Shown here: positions 7,562-16,729 of the stretch, one piece after another | Layout: every line of letters starts with the position of its first letter | How positions within the stretch are numbered: position 1 is the first letter of the stretch | Assembly (NCBI RefSeq): GCF_048751585.1 | Contig: NZ_JAZHOB010000001.1 | Coordinates: 558,001 to 622,000 of the forward strand | DNA from: G025836975 sp048751585 | GTDB taxonomy: Bacteria; Pseudomonadota; Gammaproteobacteria; Burkholderiales; Burkholderiaceae_B | Length of the DNA stretch: 64,000 nucleotides | Reading direction: 5' to 3' | Program-made: the position numbers and the translations under genes | Notes under the pieces: generated by a model | Databases searched by the model: none | What the model was told of the DNA's origin: nothing | What the model saw: the letters and a program-made list of their open reading frames with translations, nothing else

Positions 7562-8465
7562 CGCTGCGCGCAGTTTGACGGGCCTGCGACTGTACCCAAT
7601 CGACGAAGCTGCGAATGGCGTGAGATTCCGAGCGGGCCTCTGGATAGCTGATGTAATACGCGTAATTGACCGGCATGCTGATATCGAACAATTGCACCAA
7701 TCGGCCGCTGGCCAGATCCTGTTCGATCCAGGCGCGCTTGACCAAGGCCACGCCCAGGCCGTCGATGGCGGCGTCGATGACCAAGTGGCTGGGCCAGAAG
7801 GTAGGCCCGCGCGATGTATCCACATCGTGGCAGTCGATGTTATCGAACCAACTGCGCCAATCGGGATGGGTGCTATCGCTGCCGTCGTGCAGCAACGGGT
7901 AATTTTGCAGATCCGAGGGATGCCGCAGCTTGGGCCGGTCGCGCAGCAGCTTCGGGCTGCACACCGGCACAACCTCGACTGAAAAGCATCGCTCGGATCG
8001 CATTCCCGGATAATTCCCCTGTCCGTAGCGGATGACCAGATCCAGGTCCTCGCGAGAAAAATCGATCAGATGATGCGATGTGGAAAGCTTCAGATCGATG
8101 TCCGGGTGCTTCTGAAAGAAGGCCTCCAGGCGAGGCAACAGCCATTTCACCGAGAAGGTCGGGGATGCATTGATTTTCAGGACGGAAACGTCCTTGTGCC
8201 TGTGCAAAAGATCGGTGGCGTCGAGCACCTGCCGAAAGGCTTGCTGGATGGCCGGCAGGTAGGCCTGCCCAACGTCGGTCAGCACCAGGTTCCCGCCGAT
8301 GCGGGAAAACAGCTTGACCCCCAGGCTGCTCTCGAGCACCTTGATTTGGTGGCTGACCGCGGCAGCCGTCACGAACAACTCGTCGGCGGCACGGGTGAAG
8401 CTTAGATGCCGGGCCGCCACTTCGAAGGTGCGCAACGGATTTAATGGTGGAATTCTGGGCGACAT
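7557..8465 (-). CDS. LysR-family transcriptional regulator (GcvA-like)
   Basis: A 302-residue regulator. The winged helix-turn-helix occupies residues 1-65, with the GcvA-type opening PPLNPLRTFEVAARHLSF, AAVSHQIKVLE and FSRIGGNLVLTDVG. The rest is the two-lobed effector domain, including the LLHDGSDS region. GGAG precedes the ATG. It ends convergently against the hydroxyacid oxidase operon with a shared hairpin, and is the nearest regulator to the repeated dyad motif at 4029-4123, so control of that operon is a reasonable inference. It lies downstream of tctA in the same orientation, with a 194-base gap that should hold its own promoter. The effector is unknown. Confidence 0.9.
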   Translation of the reverse strand: MSPRIPPLNPLRTFEVAARHLSFTRAADELFVTAAAVSHQIKVLESSLGVKLFSRIGGNLVLTDVGQAYLPAIQQAFRQVLDATDLLHRHKDVSVLKINASPTFSVKWLLPRLEAFFQKHPDIDLKLSTSHHLIDFSREDLDLVIRYGQGNYPGMRSERCFSVEVVPVCSPKLLRDRPKLRHPSDLQNYPLLHDGSDSTHPDWRSWFDNIDCHDVDTSRGPTFWPSHLVIDAAIDGLGVALVKRAWIEQDLASGRLVQLFDISMPVNYAYYISYPEARSESHAIRSFVDWVQSQARQTARSE

Positions 8466-8659
8466 GAATGCTCCGGATAAAGCCTTATAACCAGTCTCTA
8501 CACGCTATGGCAGTCAACAAGCAAGCTGGTTTTATACCACGCAATCCGCTGCCCGCCCTTGGCGCGGAGTGAGCTGGCGCTTGCCTGGCTTATTGCGGCA
8601 GAGCCGACAAAATCGATGCCGGCGGCCACGCCGCAGCCGCCGTTGCGCGCTTGGTCCGG

Positions 8660-10156
8660 CTAGGCAATCGCCCGGGCCGCCTGCCTTTGGAACACGCGGC
8701 GCAGTAGCGGAAAACACCAAACCAGCAAGGTGACGATCCCCAGGACGGCGGACAAGGGACGATCGAAGAATCCCATCAGATTGCCCTGCGTGCTGATCAG
8801 CGACTGCATCAGATTGCGTTCCACGATAGTTCCAAGCACGATCCCCAGAACCACCGGCGCAATCGGCACCCCGCATTCCTCCAGGATATAGGCCATGACG
8901 CCAACCCAGAACATCACGGATATCCCTGAAAAATCGTTATTGATGGCAAACGAGCCTATCACCGCCAGGATCAGCAAAGCGGGCATGATCAGCTTCTGGG
9001 GAATGCGCAGCACGACCTTGGCAATGCGGATGGCGAGCCATCCAAACGGCAACAGCAGCAGATTGGCCAGGAAGAAAACAATGAACACGGCATAGACCAG
9101 ATCCGCATTGTTGATAAAGACCGCCGGGCCGGGATTCATGCCTTTTAGATACAGCACGCCAATAGCGATTGCGGTAATGGTGTCGCCGGGTATGGCAAAC
9201 ACCAGCGCTGGAATCCAAGCGCTGCTCAGGGCGGCGTTGTTGGCGCTGGCACCCGCGATCACGCCCTCGATGTGGCCTTTTCCCCATTTTTCGGGCGTGC
9301 GCGAAAACCGCCGCGTAATGGCGGTCGATATCCACGCGGCAATGTCCGCGCTGGCGCCCGGCAACATGCCGACGAACGACCCCAGGCCGCAGCTTCGCAG
9401 CACGACCCTGCCATATCCCCAGACGGACGAAAACACATTACGCCATTCGTCCACCGCCCGGGTGCCGGCGGCGTTCGCCGCTTTTCCGGTGCGCAGGAAA
9501 GATCGTATGATTTCAGGCAAGGCGAACATGCCGATCAGTGCCGGAATAAAAGACACCCCCTCCAGCAGATCGGTATTGCCGAAAGTGAATCGCGGATGGC
9601 CCGACGAATACTCCATGCCGACGCACGAGATCGCCAGGCCGATCAACAAGGCCAGCCCCCCCTTGATCGTGTCGTCCCCCGCCACGAATATTGCGCAGCT
9701 CAACCCCAAGGCGCTAAGCCAGAAGAACTCGAACACGCTGAACTTCAGTGCCACGTTGGCCAGCATCGGCGCCGCAAATATCAGCACGGACGATCCAAAC
9801 ACACCGCCCAGCATCGAACAAAGCGCCCCTATGCCTATGATGTAACCCGCCCGTCCCTGCAAAGTGAGCTTATGCGCATCGTCGACATAGGCGGCCGAGG
9901 CCGGCGTTCCGGGAATCCGCAATAGGGCTCCGGGGACATCCCCAGCCGCCATGACCATTGCCGCCGCCGAAACGATGGAAGCGATGGCCGCAAGAGGACT
10001 CAAGGCGAATGTCAGTGGAACCATCAAGGCAACGGCCATCGTAGCAGTCACCCCCGGCAGCACGCCCACCACAAATCCGAATAGCGAGGACAGCAACAGC
10101 ACCAACAATATGTCGGGCTGAAACACCATGTTCAAGGCCGGAAGCAGATAATCCAT
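8660..10156 (-). CDS. tctA: Tripartite tricarboxylate transporter large membrane subunit TctA
   Basis: A 498-residue inner-membrane permease with about 11-12 hydrophobic segments. TctA hallmarks are the N-terminal GVLPGVTATMAVALMVPLTFAL-type region (residues 31 onward), DDAHKLTLQGRAGYIIGIGA-type loop and the second half's GMLPGASADIAAWIS, the internally repeated glycine-rich motif of the family. It forms the transport channel with TctB and takes the ligand from the Bug protein. It is the third gene of a tctC-tctB-tctA operon; only three bases separate it from tctB, and GGTGG precedes the ATG. A GC-rich inverted repeat follows the stop codon. Confidence 0.95.
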   Translation of the reverse strand: MDYLLPALNMVFQPDILLVLLLSSLFGFVVGVLPGVTATMAVALMVPLTFALSPLAAIASIVSAAAMVMAAGDVPGALLRIPGTPASAAYVDDAHKLTLQGRAGYIIGIGALCSMLGGVFGSSVLIFAAPMLANVALKFSVFEFFWLSALGLSCAIFVAGDDTIKGGLALLIGLAISCVGMEYSSGHPRFTFGNTDLLEGVSFIPALIGMFALPEIIRSFLRTGKAANAAGTRAVDEWRNVFSSVWGYGRVVLRSCGLGSFVGMLPGASADIAAWISTAITRRFSRTPEKWGKGHIEGVIAGASANNAALSSAWIPALVFAIPGDTITAIAIGVLYLKGMNPGPAVFINNADLVYAVFIVFFLANLLLLPFGWLAIRIAKVVLRIPQKLIMPALLILAVIGSFAINNDFSGISVMFWVGVMAYILEECGVPIAPVVLGIVLGTIVERNLMQSLISTQGNLMGFFDRPLSAVLGIVTLLVWCFPLLRRVFQRQAARAIA

Positions 10157-10159
10157 GGG

Positions 10160-10636
10160 CTACCACCAAAATTGGGAAAGAATACCGGTAGGCAAAGGCA
10201 CCCTTAGCAGTTTGCTGAACAAGGTATCCAGCACCAGCGTGATGATCAGGGCCAGACCCATGGAGAAAACCAACTTACGGCCGGACCACAGGAACAGTAC
10301 GCTCATGGTGAGCATGCTGAGCAAAGGAAATCCGACCGCATCGCCCCAGTAGATAAAGGCAAGGATGGATGCCAGGACGATGGCGGCCGCAAAAGACCCT
10401 TTGATATTGTTGCGCCAGTCATCGCAAGAGATCAGCTTCCGCCGCCATCCAGCCTGACGGCCCACCCGTATCAGCAGCAATCCGCCAAACAGGACGAATC
10501 CCCACCCCACGATGCCGGGGAACATGGCGGGCCCATAGTAGTGGCCGGGGATCTTGGGAAAGCTTTGGATATGCCACAAAATGGCCAGTCCGAATGCAAC
10601 GGCCAGCAGCCCGAGCAAAGTATCGCTAAGTCGCAC
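10160..10636 (-). CDS. tctB: Tripartite tricarboxylate transporter small membrane subunit TctB
   Basis: A 158-residue protein with four predicted membrane segments (about 7-24, 42-58, 76-95 and 105-150 split in two), matching the small TctB subunit. It begins with GTG at 10636, preceded by AGGAAATAGC, an acceptable ribosome-binding site. TctB sequences are poorly conserved, so identity rests on size, topology and its place between tctC and tctA. The pattern of a short N-terminal helix, then SFPKIPGHYYGPAMFP and the GWGFVLFGGLLL helix, is typical. Confidence 0.9.
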   Translation of the reverse strand: MRLSDTLLGLLAVAFGLAILWHIQSFPKIPGHYYGPAMFPGIVGWGFVLFGGLLLIRVGRQAGWRRKLISCDDWRNNIKGSFAAAIVLASILAFIYWGDAVGFPLLSMLTMSVLFLWSGRKLVFSMGLALIITLVLDTLFSKLLRVPLPTGILSQFWW

Positions 10637-10672
10637 GCTATTTCCTGATATCTGGTGGGCGGAGTAACCGTC

Positions 10673-11656
10673 TTACTTCTTGACCTTGGCGAGAATGTCG
10701 GAGGTGCTCTTCAAATCGTTCGCCAGCAGCGCCTTCCATTCTTGGTCGTCGCGCCATTTCACGTCGATGCCGCGCGAATCCATGGCTTTGCCGAATTCGT
10801 CGCTCTGGATGACCTTGCCCAGGGCGGCGGTCAGTTTTGCCGCAATATCGTCCGGCAGGTCTTTCGGACCGGCTATGCCGTGAAGCACGGAATAGGTCCA
10901 ATCCGAACCGGCCGCTTCCTTGAGCGTCGGCGTATCGGGAAAGCGGGGCAGACGCTCCGGCGTCATTACCGCGAGCGCCTTGAGCTTGTTGGATTCCAGC
11001 AATGCGGCCGCCTCGGCCATGGATGCCGTGGAGAAAGTCGAGTTGCCCGAGGCCACGTCCAGGTGACCCGCGGTTCCGCCCTGGGTCGGCACCCAGATGA
11101 CGGTTTCCGGGTCTATGCCCAGATCCAGCATCAATCCCAAGAAGGAGATATGCCAGTTCACACCGGGAGCGGCGCCGGTCGCTTTCAACTGCCCCGGCTT
11201 GGCCTTGATGTCATCGACCAGGTCCTGGAGCGTGTTGTACGGCGCATCCTTGATGACATTTACCGCCGATGCGATCTGTGTGGCCTGCCCAAGCGGACGC
11301 ATGTCGGCATAGGTCAGCTCGGCCAGGCCTTGGGGCTTGTACAAGCTGATGTCATTGGTTACCACGCCGATGGTGTAGCCGTCCGGCTTGGCCTTGGCAA
11401 TGGCGGTGTGCCCCGGTATAGCCGCGCCACCCCCGCGGTTGACGACATTGACCGGCACGCCCAGTTCCTTTTCCAGCAAGCCTCCCCATGTGCGAGCGCC
11501 GATGTCGGCTCCTCCGCCGGCGGGATACGGCACGATGACCGTAATGGGGCGGCTGGGCCATTCTTTTGCGTGGGCTGTTCCCGCAGCGGCAAGGATGCCG
11601 AAAGCCAGCGACGCGGCAAGAAGGTTTCGTTTGGAATGCTTTACCAATCCGAGCAT
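10673..11656 (-). CDS. tctC: TctC solute-binding protein of the TctABC transporter
   Basis: A 327-residue periplasmic Bug-type receptor. The ATG at 11656 has AGGAG at seven bases and starts a Sec signal peptide ending AAGTAHA (cleavage near residue 30). Mature features are EWPSRPITVIVPYPAGGG, the family opening, then NRGGGAAIPGH and KPDGYTIG. The usual HxPYxGG ligand loop is replaced by WVPTQGGTAG, so ligand recognition may differ from the other Bug proteins in this window. It is the first gene of tctCBA, 36 bases before tctB. An operator-like motif at 11749-11766 lies 93 bases upstream and recurs at the GntR regulator promoter, linking transporter expression to the catabolic operon at 11857-16550. 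Confidence 0.93.
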   Translation of the reverse strand: MLGLVKHSKRNLLAASLAFGILAAAGTAHAKEWPSRPITVIVPYPAGGGADIGARTWGGLLEKELGVPVNVVNRGGGAAIPGHTAIAKAKPDGYTIGVVTNDISLYKPQGLAELTYADMRPLGQATQIASAVNVIKDAPYNTLQDLVDDIKAKPGQLKATGAAPGVNWHISFLGLMLDLGIDPETVIWVPTQGGTAGHLDVASGNSTFSTASMAEAAALLESNKLKALAVMTPERLPRFPDTPTLKEAAGSDWTYSVLHGIAGPKDLPDDIAAKLTAALGKVIQSDEFGKAMDSRGIDVKWRDDQEWKALLANDLKSTSDILAKVKK

Positions 11657-11748
11657 GTTTGTCTCCTGATTCTGATTTTTGGACCGTCCGGCTTCTGGCA
11701 CGACACGGCGCAGGCGGTGGGTTGGCAACCCTTTTAAAAAAGTATAAC

Positions 11749-11766
11749 GGATATTAGATACGATAT
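11749..11766 (+). promoter_or_regulatory. Operator-like motif GGATAT-N7-GATAT upstream of tctC
   Basis: GGATAT, seven bases, GATAT, in an A/T-rich stretch upstream of tctCBA. The same spaced motif occurs in inverted orientation at 16615-16632 in the promoter region of the GntR regulator and the catabolic operon. The shared sequence suggests one regulator acting at both sites. The inference is from sequence similarity alone. Confidence 0.45.
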
Positions 11767-11856
11767 GATTTGGTCGGCAGAGAAATTTATCCAGGTTTAC
11801 CCTAGCTTCGAGGGCAATGGAGGGGCTCTGCCTTTCGCATGAAAAGATGGCGGCCG

Positions 11857-12768
11857 CTACGCGATCCGATAATATCGGCGCGCATTGTCATGGAATAATT
11901 TCATCTGGATCGATTCGGGCAGATCGCTGACTATTGTTTTGAATCCGCTGAAAATCGTATTGAACGACGCGCACAAGCCGTCAACCGGGAAATTGCTGGC
12001 AAACATGGCCCGATCCGAACCGAACAAATCAATGACCTGCCGGACTATCCATTCATTGGCTTCCACGGTCCAAGGAACGCCGCGCACACCAATACCGGAT
12101 ATCTTCACAGCCACATTGGGGCACTGCGCAAAGCGGGCCATTGCCTCGCGCCACTGCGCCAGGCCGGCTTCGCTGCGATCCTGAGGCAGGCCGGTATGAT
12201 TCAGCAATATGGTGGTGTCGGGAAAATCCCGAGCCAGCCGGACAGCCTCGGGCAAGTTCCACCACGGCGTTTGAAGGTCGAAGTGCAGGCCTGAGTCGGC
12301 GAGCCGGGCATAACCGTTGCGCCATGCCGGATCGCTCATCAGTGTTGTCTGCTTGCCCACATCGTCCGGCCGCTCGGGCCCGCCGGGTTTGTGGCGCACG
12401 CTGCGGACCAATGGGAAGGCCGCTTGCGCCTTCAAGACTTCATCGGCGTTATCGTGATGCAGCCATGCTTGCGCAACGACAGCATTGGGGTAGCCGGCCA
12501 GGCAGGCCAGTTGCGTGATAAACCGCGTTTCGCCCAAGGGATCGGAGGGCTCCCACTCCGTTTCGATATACACCGACTGCACCACATTGTGGTCCGCCGT
12601 ATCGGCCAGATAGTCTTCGGGAAAATACCGCCGCTTGATCGGGTTGTAATCGCCGTAGCGGAAGGGAATATTGACCTCGGGCCGCAGCCAGGGATGCGGA
12701 TTATTCCGCGGATCCCAAAAGTGATGATGGGCATCGACAATCGGGCCTTCATAAATGACGTGGCTCAT
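11857..12768 (-). CDS. Amidohydrolase-2 family metal-dependent hydrolase (2-pyrone-4,6-dicarboxylate hydrolase-like)
   Basis: A 303-residue TIM-barrel hydrolase. It opens VDAHHHFWDP, the metal-binding N-terminal motif of the family. Later strand motifs are LNHTGLPQD and FASNFPVDGL, whose aspartate is the usual catalytic residue. Relatives hydrolyse lactones such as 2-pyrone-4,6-dicarboxylate or L-fuconolactone, so a lactone substrate is plausible. The start at 12768 has AGAGGG upstream. It is the last gene of a four-gene minus-strand operon behind two aldehyde/alcohol dehydrogenases and an Ldh-type dehydrogenase. The exact substrate cannot be deduced. Confidence 0.85.
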   Translation of the reverse strand: MSHVIYEGPIVDAHHHFWDPRNNPHPWLRPEVNIPFRYGDYNPIKRRYFPEDYLADTADHNVVQSVYIETEWEPSDPLGETRFITQLACLAGYPNAVVAQAWLHHDNADEVLKAQAAFPLVRSVRHKPGGPERPDDVGKQTTLMSDPAWRNGYARLADSGLHFDLQTPWWNLPEAVRLARDFPDTTILLNHTGLPQDRSEAGLAQWREAMARFAQCPNVAVKISGIGVRGVPWTVEANEWIVRQVIDLFGSDRAMFASNFPVDGLCASFNTIFSGFKTIVSDLPESIQMKLFHDNARRYYRIA

Positions 12769-12832
12769 GGCGCCCTCTTCAATACGGATAACTTGCCGCC
12801 CATCCGGGGACGGGCGGCGCAAGAAAGATGAA

Positions 12833-14275
12833 TCACCAGTCGGTGGCTATGTATTTGGCCTCCATGAACTCAAGCATCCCATGGTGCGCGCCCTCGCGTC
12901 CAAGGCCGCTTTGCTTGGTCCCGCCAAAAGGCGCGGCGGGGTCTGACACCAGACCGCGATTCAATGCCAGCATTCCGGCCTCCAGCCTTCCCGATACGCG
13001 CAGTCCGCGCGTCAGGTCCTGGGTATAGACGTAGGCCACCAGTCCATACTCGGTATCATTGGCCCGGGCCACCACCTCGTCTTCGGTGTCGAATACGTAT
13101 ATTGGCGCAACCGGCCCGAATATTTCTTCACGTTCCATGGCCGCCCCCGCGGGAACGTCGGTCAATACGGTGGGCAAGTAAAAGCACCCATCCTGATCCA
13201 GCGTCTTCCCGCCGCACAGGACTTTGGCGCCGCGCGAAACCGCATCATCGACCAGTTGCGCGACTTTATTTACCGCCGCGGCATCGATCAGCGGCCCGCA
13301 ATCGGTATCTTCACGCGCCCCCGGCCCGACTTTAAGGCCAAGCATTTTTTCTGTCAGGCGGCGCGCAAACTCCTGTGCCACGCCGCGCTGGACATAGATC
13401 CGGTTCGCCGCCGTGCAGGCTTCGCCGCCATTGCGCATCTTGGCGATCATCGCCCCTTCCAGGGCCTTGTCCATATCCGCATCGTCGAAGACGATGAAAG
13501 GCGCGTTGCCGCCCAGCTCCATCGAACTATGGATCACCTGGTCGGCCGCTTTGCGCAACAGCACCCGCCCGACCTCCGTCGACCCGGTGAACGAAAGCTT
13601 GCGCACACGGGAATCATCCAGCATGGCATTGACCACTTCGGACGTCGTCGATGAAGTGATTACGTTCACCACCCCGTCAGGAACGCCGGCTTCCGCCAGA
13701 ATCTTGGCGACGGCATAGGCCGTAAGCGGCGTGGCGGTAGCCGGCTTGAGCACGCAGGTACAACCGGCGGCCAATGCCGGCGCTATCTTCCGCGTAGCCA
13801 TCGCCGCCGGAAAATTCCAGGGGGTTATCAATAGGGCTACCCCTATAGGCTGATACTGCACGAGAATCCGATTGGCGCCTGAAGGCGCAATGGACAAATC
13901 GCCGTTGATCCGAACCGCCTCTTCGGCGAACCAACGGAAAAATTCGGCCGCATAGGCGACTTCGCCCCTGGCATCCTTCAGCGCCTTCCCATTTTCCAAC
14001 GAGATCAGTTCCGCCAGGCTTTCCGCGTCGCGCATCATCAGCTCATAGCACTTGCGCAGAATCTCCGATCGCTGGCGCGGAGCGGTCGCCGCCCATTTTT
14101 CGGCGGCAGCCGCGGCGGCATCCACAGCGGCAATGGCATCATCGGCGCTGGCGTCGGCCACCCCCAGGAGACGGCTGCCGTCCGAAGGATTCACCACGTC
14201 GATCGCACGATTGCGGCTGGCGGCGCGCCAGGCGCCACCGATGAAAAGCTTGTTGTCGTATACGCTATCCGTCAT
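12833..14275 (-). CDS. NAD(P)-dependent succinate-semialdehyde dehydrogenase family aldehyde dehydrogenase
   Basis: A 480-residue aldehyde dehydrogenase of the GabD type. The cofactor and active-site motifs are complete: TPWNFPAAMATRK (151-163), GSTEVG (231-236), ELGGN with catalytic Glu253, and GGEACTAANR with catalytic Cys287. The C-terminal KQSGLGREG is also typical. The ATG at 14275 is favoured over one eight codons upstream because AGGAAAAGAA sits just before it. Beside an iron alcohol dehydrogenase it would oxidise the aldehyde made from a hydroxyacid, for example 4-hydroxybutyrate to succinate semialdehyde to succinate. That pathway is an inference from gene order. Confidence 0.88.
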   Translation of the reverse strand: MTDSVYDNKLFIGGAWRAASRNRAIDVVNPSDGSRLLGVADASADDAIAAVDAAAAAAEKWAATAPRQRSEILRKCYELMMRDAESLAELISLENGKALKDARGEVAYAAEFFRWFAEEAVRINGDLSIAPSGANRILVQYQPIGVALLITPWNFPAAMATRKIAPALAAGCTCVLKPATATPLTAYAVAKILAEAGVPDGVVNVITSSTTSEVVNAMLDDSRVRKLSFTGSTEVGRVLLRKAADQVIHSSMELGGNAPFIVFDDADMDKALEGAMIAKMRNGGEACTAANRIYVQRGVAQEFARRLTEKMLGLKVGPGAREDTDCGPLIDAAAVNKVAQLVDDAVSRGAKVLCGGKTLDQDGCFYLPTVLTDVPAGAAMEREEIFGPVAPIYVFDTEDEVVARANDTEYGLVAYVYTQDLTRGLRVSGRLEAGMLALNRGLVSDPAAPFGGTKQSGLGREGAHHGMLEFMEAKYIATDW

Positions 14276-14308
14276 TTCTTTTCCTGTGTACTTGTTCATG
14301 TAAAGTAT

Positions 14309-15520
14309 TCAAGCGGCCTTCATGGCTGCGACCAGTATCGACTTGATCGAAGCCGGATCCAGCGGGCGCGGATTGTTTTCCACCAAACGGGCGGCGCCCA
14401 TGGATTGTGTGGCGATGTCTTCGATATGCTCTTCACGTATGCCTATTTCCCGAACGCTGCCCGGTATGCCTACGGCCGCAAGCAAGACGCGAATCGACGC
14501 GATCGCTTTGGTGGCTGACTCCATTTCCGTGTCATCGGCCGAGGCAACACCTATGGCGCGGCCTATTGCGGCGTATTCGGCTGTCGCGGCAGGCAGATTG
14601 AAATCCATCGTATAAGGCAGCAACACCCCTATCCCCAACCCATGCGCCGTCGAGGTCAAGGCGCCGATGGGATACTGAATCGCATGCGCCGCCGATGTGC
14701 CAGCGCTTCCGAATGCCAGGCCGGCATAGGTGGCGCCAAGCATGACCGAGCTGCGGGCGGCTATGTCGTCGCCCGCGTTGGTGGCGCGTTCCAGATTCTC
14801 GAAAATCAGCTTGATCGCCGTCAAGGCGTAGTGGTCGCTAAGGACGTTCTTGCCGACAAACACACGCCCCATTGCCATTTCGGGATCCGCCGGGCGCGAT
14901 TTGGCGGCAAATGCTTCTATCGCATGCGTCAGCGCATCGGCGCCCGAGATCGCGGTAAGGCCTCTAGGGCAGGTAACGGTAAGTTCGGGATCGCAAATGG
15001 CGGTATGCGGAATCAGTTCAGGGCTGGAGATGCCCACCTTCATCGTCCGCTCGGAGTCGCCCAGGACCGCAACCGGCGTCACCTCGGCGCCCGTGCCCGA
15101 AGTGGTGGGCACGGCGATGACCGGACGTATCGGCCCCGGAACCTTGAACTCGCCGTAATACAGGGACAAAGGAGCGGGATGCACAAGAAGCAGGCTGACC
15201 AGCTTGGCCAGGTCGACGCAGCTGCCGCCGCCAATGCCTATCAGCACCTCGGGATCGAAATCCCGATACTGCTCGACGCAAGCAAGAATACTGCTCAGGG
15301 GAAGCTCGGCCTCTGTTTCACTGAAAAGCCGGGCTTGAACGCCATGAGCGGCCAGATCCGCAAGTATTTCCTGCATGACCGGCAGGCCGGCGAAGCGCGC
15401 ATCCGTACAGATCAGCGCCCGCTTCCCAAGGCTGGCCGCGGCAATTCCGATGGAACGCCTTTGTCCGGGGCCGAATATCAATCGTGCCGGGGCCCTGGTG
15501 ACGCCATAATCAAGCCTCAT
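14309..15520 (-). CDS. Iron-containing alcohol dehydrogenase
   Basis: A 403-residue group III metal-dependent dehydrogenase. The NAD-binding GIGGGSCVDLAK and PTTSGTGAEVTP are in the N-terminal domain. Iron ligands are expected in SGADALTHAIEAF and in the two histidines of SAAHAIQYPIGALTSTAHG-like segments. Family members act on small alcohols, 4-hydroxybutyrate or maleylacetate. AGGAG lies before the ATG at 15520. The start overlaps the end of the Ldh-family gene by 11 bases, showing tight co-expression, and a semialdehyde dehydrogenase follows after 33 bases. The pairing suggests oxidation of a hydroxy compound through an aldehyde. Confidence 0.9.
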   Translation of the reverse strand: MRLDYGVTRAPARLIFGPGQRRSIGIAAASLGKRALICTDARFAGLPVMQEILADLAAHGVQARLFSETEAELPLSSILACVEQYRDFDPEVLIGIGGGSCVDLAKLVSLLLVHPAPLSLYYGEFKVPGPIRPVIAVPTTSGTGAEVTPVAVLGDSERTMKVGISSPELIPHTAICDPELTVTCPRGLTAISGADALTHAIEAFAAKSRPADPEMAMGRVFVGKNVLSDHYALTAIKLIFENLERATNAGDDIAARSSVMLGATYAGLAFGSAGTSAAHAIQYPIGALTSTAHGLGIGVLLPYTMDFNLPAATAEYAAIGRAIGVASADDTEMESATKAIASIRVLLAAVGIPGSVREIGIREEHIEDIATQSMGAARLVENNPRPLDPASIKSILVAAMKAA

Positions 15521-16550
15521 AAGTCTTCTCCTGAGTAGCCCGGCAAGGCGCCGGACCGTGTTGTGCCAGTTGTTGAATGTTTTCCCAGACGTCAGCGGCC
15601 AGGGATATGTTTCCGTCCATGCGTTCGGCGCGTGTTTTAAGGGCGCGATCGCCCGGCACCCGCACAGGCGTTGCCGGATCGGAGGGCGGTGATTGACGGA
15701 TCGCCTCCAGGTAGCGCGACACCACAGCCCCTGTGTCCGCAAGCGGCTCCATCACGATGAATACATCGCCCTTGTTGCAGAGCTCCGTGGAGTCCAGGGT
15801 GCCTTTCACATCGCGCCCAATCGCGGAGCCGGCCAGGCTGGCGACCAGCAGCTCGAATGCCAGACCCAGTCCATAACCCTTGGCGCCGCCGAACGGCGCA
15901 ATCGAGCCCGACTTGGCGGCGTTCGGATCCACAGTGGGATTGCCCTGCGCGTCCAGCGCCCAGTCAAGCGGTATCGGCAAGTCCCGGCTGGCGTGATCAT
16001 GTATTTTCCCCATCGACACCAGGCTGGTCGCCATGTCGAACACAAAGGGGGCATCGGCGCCGGGCACGCCGATGGCAATCGGATTCGTGCCAAGCAGAGC
16101 CTGGCGGCCGCCCCACGGATGAACCAGCGCCTCGCTGATCGTCAGCGCGATCAATATCTGGCCTTGCGCCGCCACGTGCTCGGCATACCATGCAAGCATG
16201 CCCAGATGGTCGCAATTGCGCACGGCGGCCATCGAAACGCCGGTGTCGCTTGCCTTTCGGCATATTGTGCGCAGCGCTTCAACGGCGACAACAGGCCCCA
16301 ACCCCTGACGGCCGTCGACCTGCCACAAGGCATTGCCCCGCCAGTGCCCCGCTCCGCTGGTGGATGGATCCGTCGCGCCGTTGCCTATGCGTTCAATGAT
16401 GCGAGGCAGCCGCAACAGCCCATGCGATGGCACCCCACGCAGTTCCGCCTCCAGCAGCAGGGACAATTGCGTTTCAGCGTAACTGGGGGAAACGCCCGCC
16501 CGGCATAAGGCTTGCAAGCTGACGGATCGAATTTCCTGCAGACTCGGCAT
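15510..16550 (-). CDS. Malate/L-lactate dehydrogenase (Ldh) family oxidoreductase
   Basis: A 346-residue protein of the malate/lactate/ureidoglycolate/sulfolactate dehydrogenase fold, unrelated to the Rossmann-type lactate dehydrogenases. It shows VRNCDHLGML with the proton-relay histidine, LLGTNPIAIGVPG, VFDMATS and GGAKGYGLGLAFELL, all family motifs. Members use NAD(P)H to interconvert 2-hydroxy and 2-oxo acids or to reduce cyclic imines. AAGGAG stands six bases from the ATG. As the first gene of the operon it is divergent from the GntR regulator, with a shared A/T-rich control region. The substrate is unknown. Confidence 0.88.
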   Translation of the reverse strand: MPSLQEIRSVSLQALCRAGVSPSYAETQLSLLLEAELRGVPSHGLLRLPRIIERIGNGATDPSTSGAGHWRGNALWQVDGRQGLGPVVAVEALRTICRKASDTGVSMAAVRNCDHLGMLAWYAEHVAAQGQILIALTISEALVHPWGGRQALLGTNPIAIGVPGADAPFVFDMATSLVSMGKIHDHASRDLPIPLDWALDAQGNPTVDPNAAKSGSIAPFGGAKGYGLGLAFELLVASLAGSAIGRDVKGTLDSTELCNKGDVFIVMEPLADTGAVVSRYLEAIRQSPPSDPATPVRVPGDRALKTRAERMDGNISLAADVWENIQQLAQHGPAPCRATQEKTYEA

Positions 16551-16614
16551 GGGTCTCCTTGACGCGCCCGCCCGCTCGTTCTATAGGGGCTGTTGTCGCT
16601 ATAATTATGATTGA

Positions 16615-16632
16615 ATATCAAATATCATATCC
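16615..16632 (-). promoter_or_regulatory. Operator-like motif GGATAT-N7-GATAT between the Ldh operon and the GntR gene
   Basis: Read on the minus strand this is GGATAT, seven bases, GATAT, the same arrangement as at 11749-11766 upstream of tctC. It lies 65 bases upstream of the Ldh-family start and 98 bases upstream of the GntR start, a typical place for autoregulation and control of the divergent operon. The GntR protein next to it is the natural candidate binder. Confidence 0.5.
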
Positions 16633-16729
16633 GATCTTAAATAACAGCGTCAATAAAAAGCTATAAACTATCCCCGTCCCGACATGATCGGGATTTCAAT
16701 CCTTACGTGCTTAAGGCGAAAAGCGAGCC

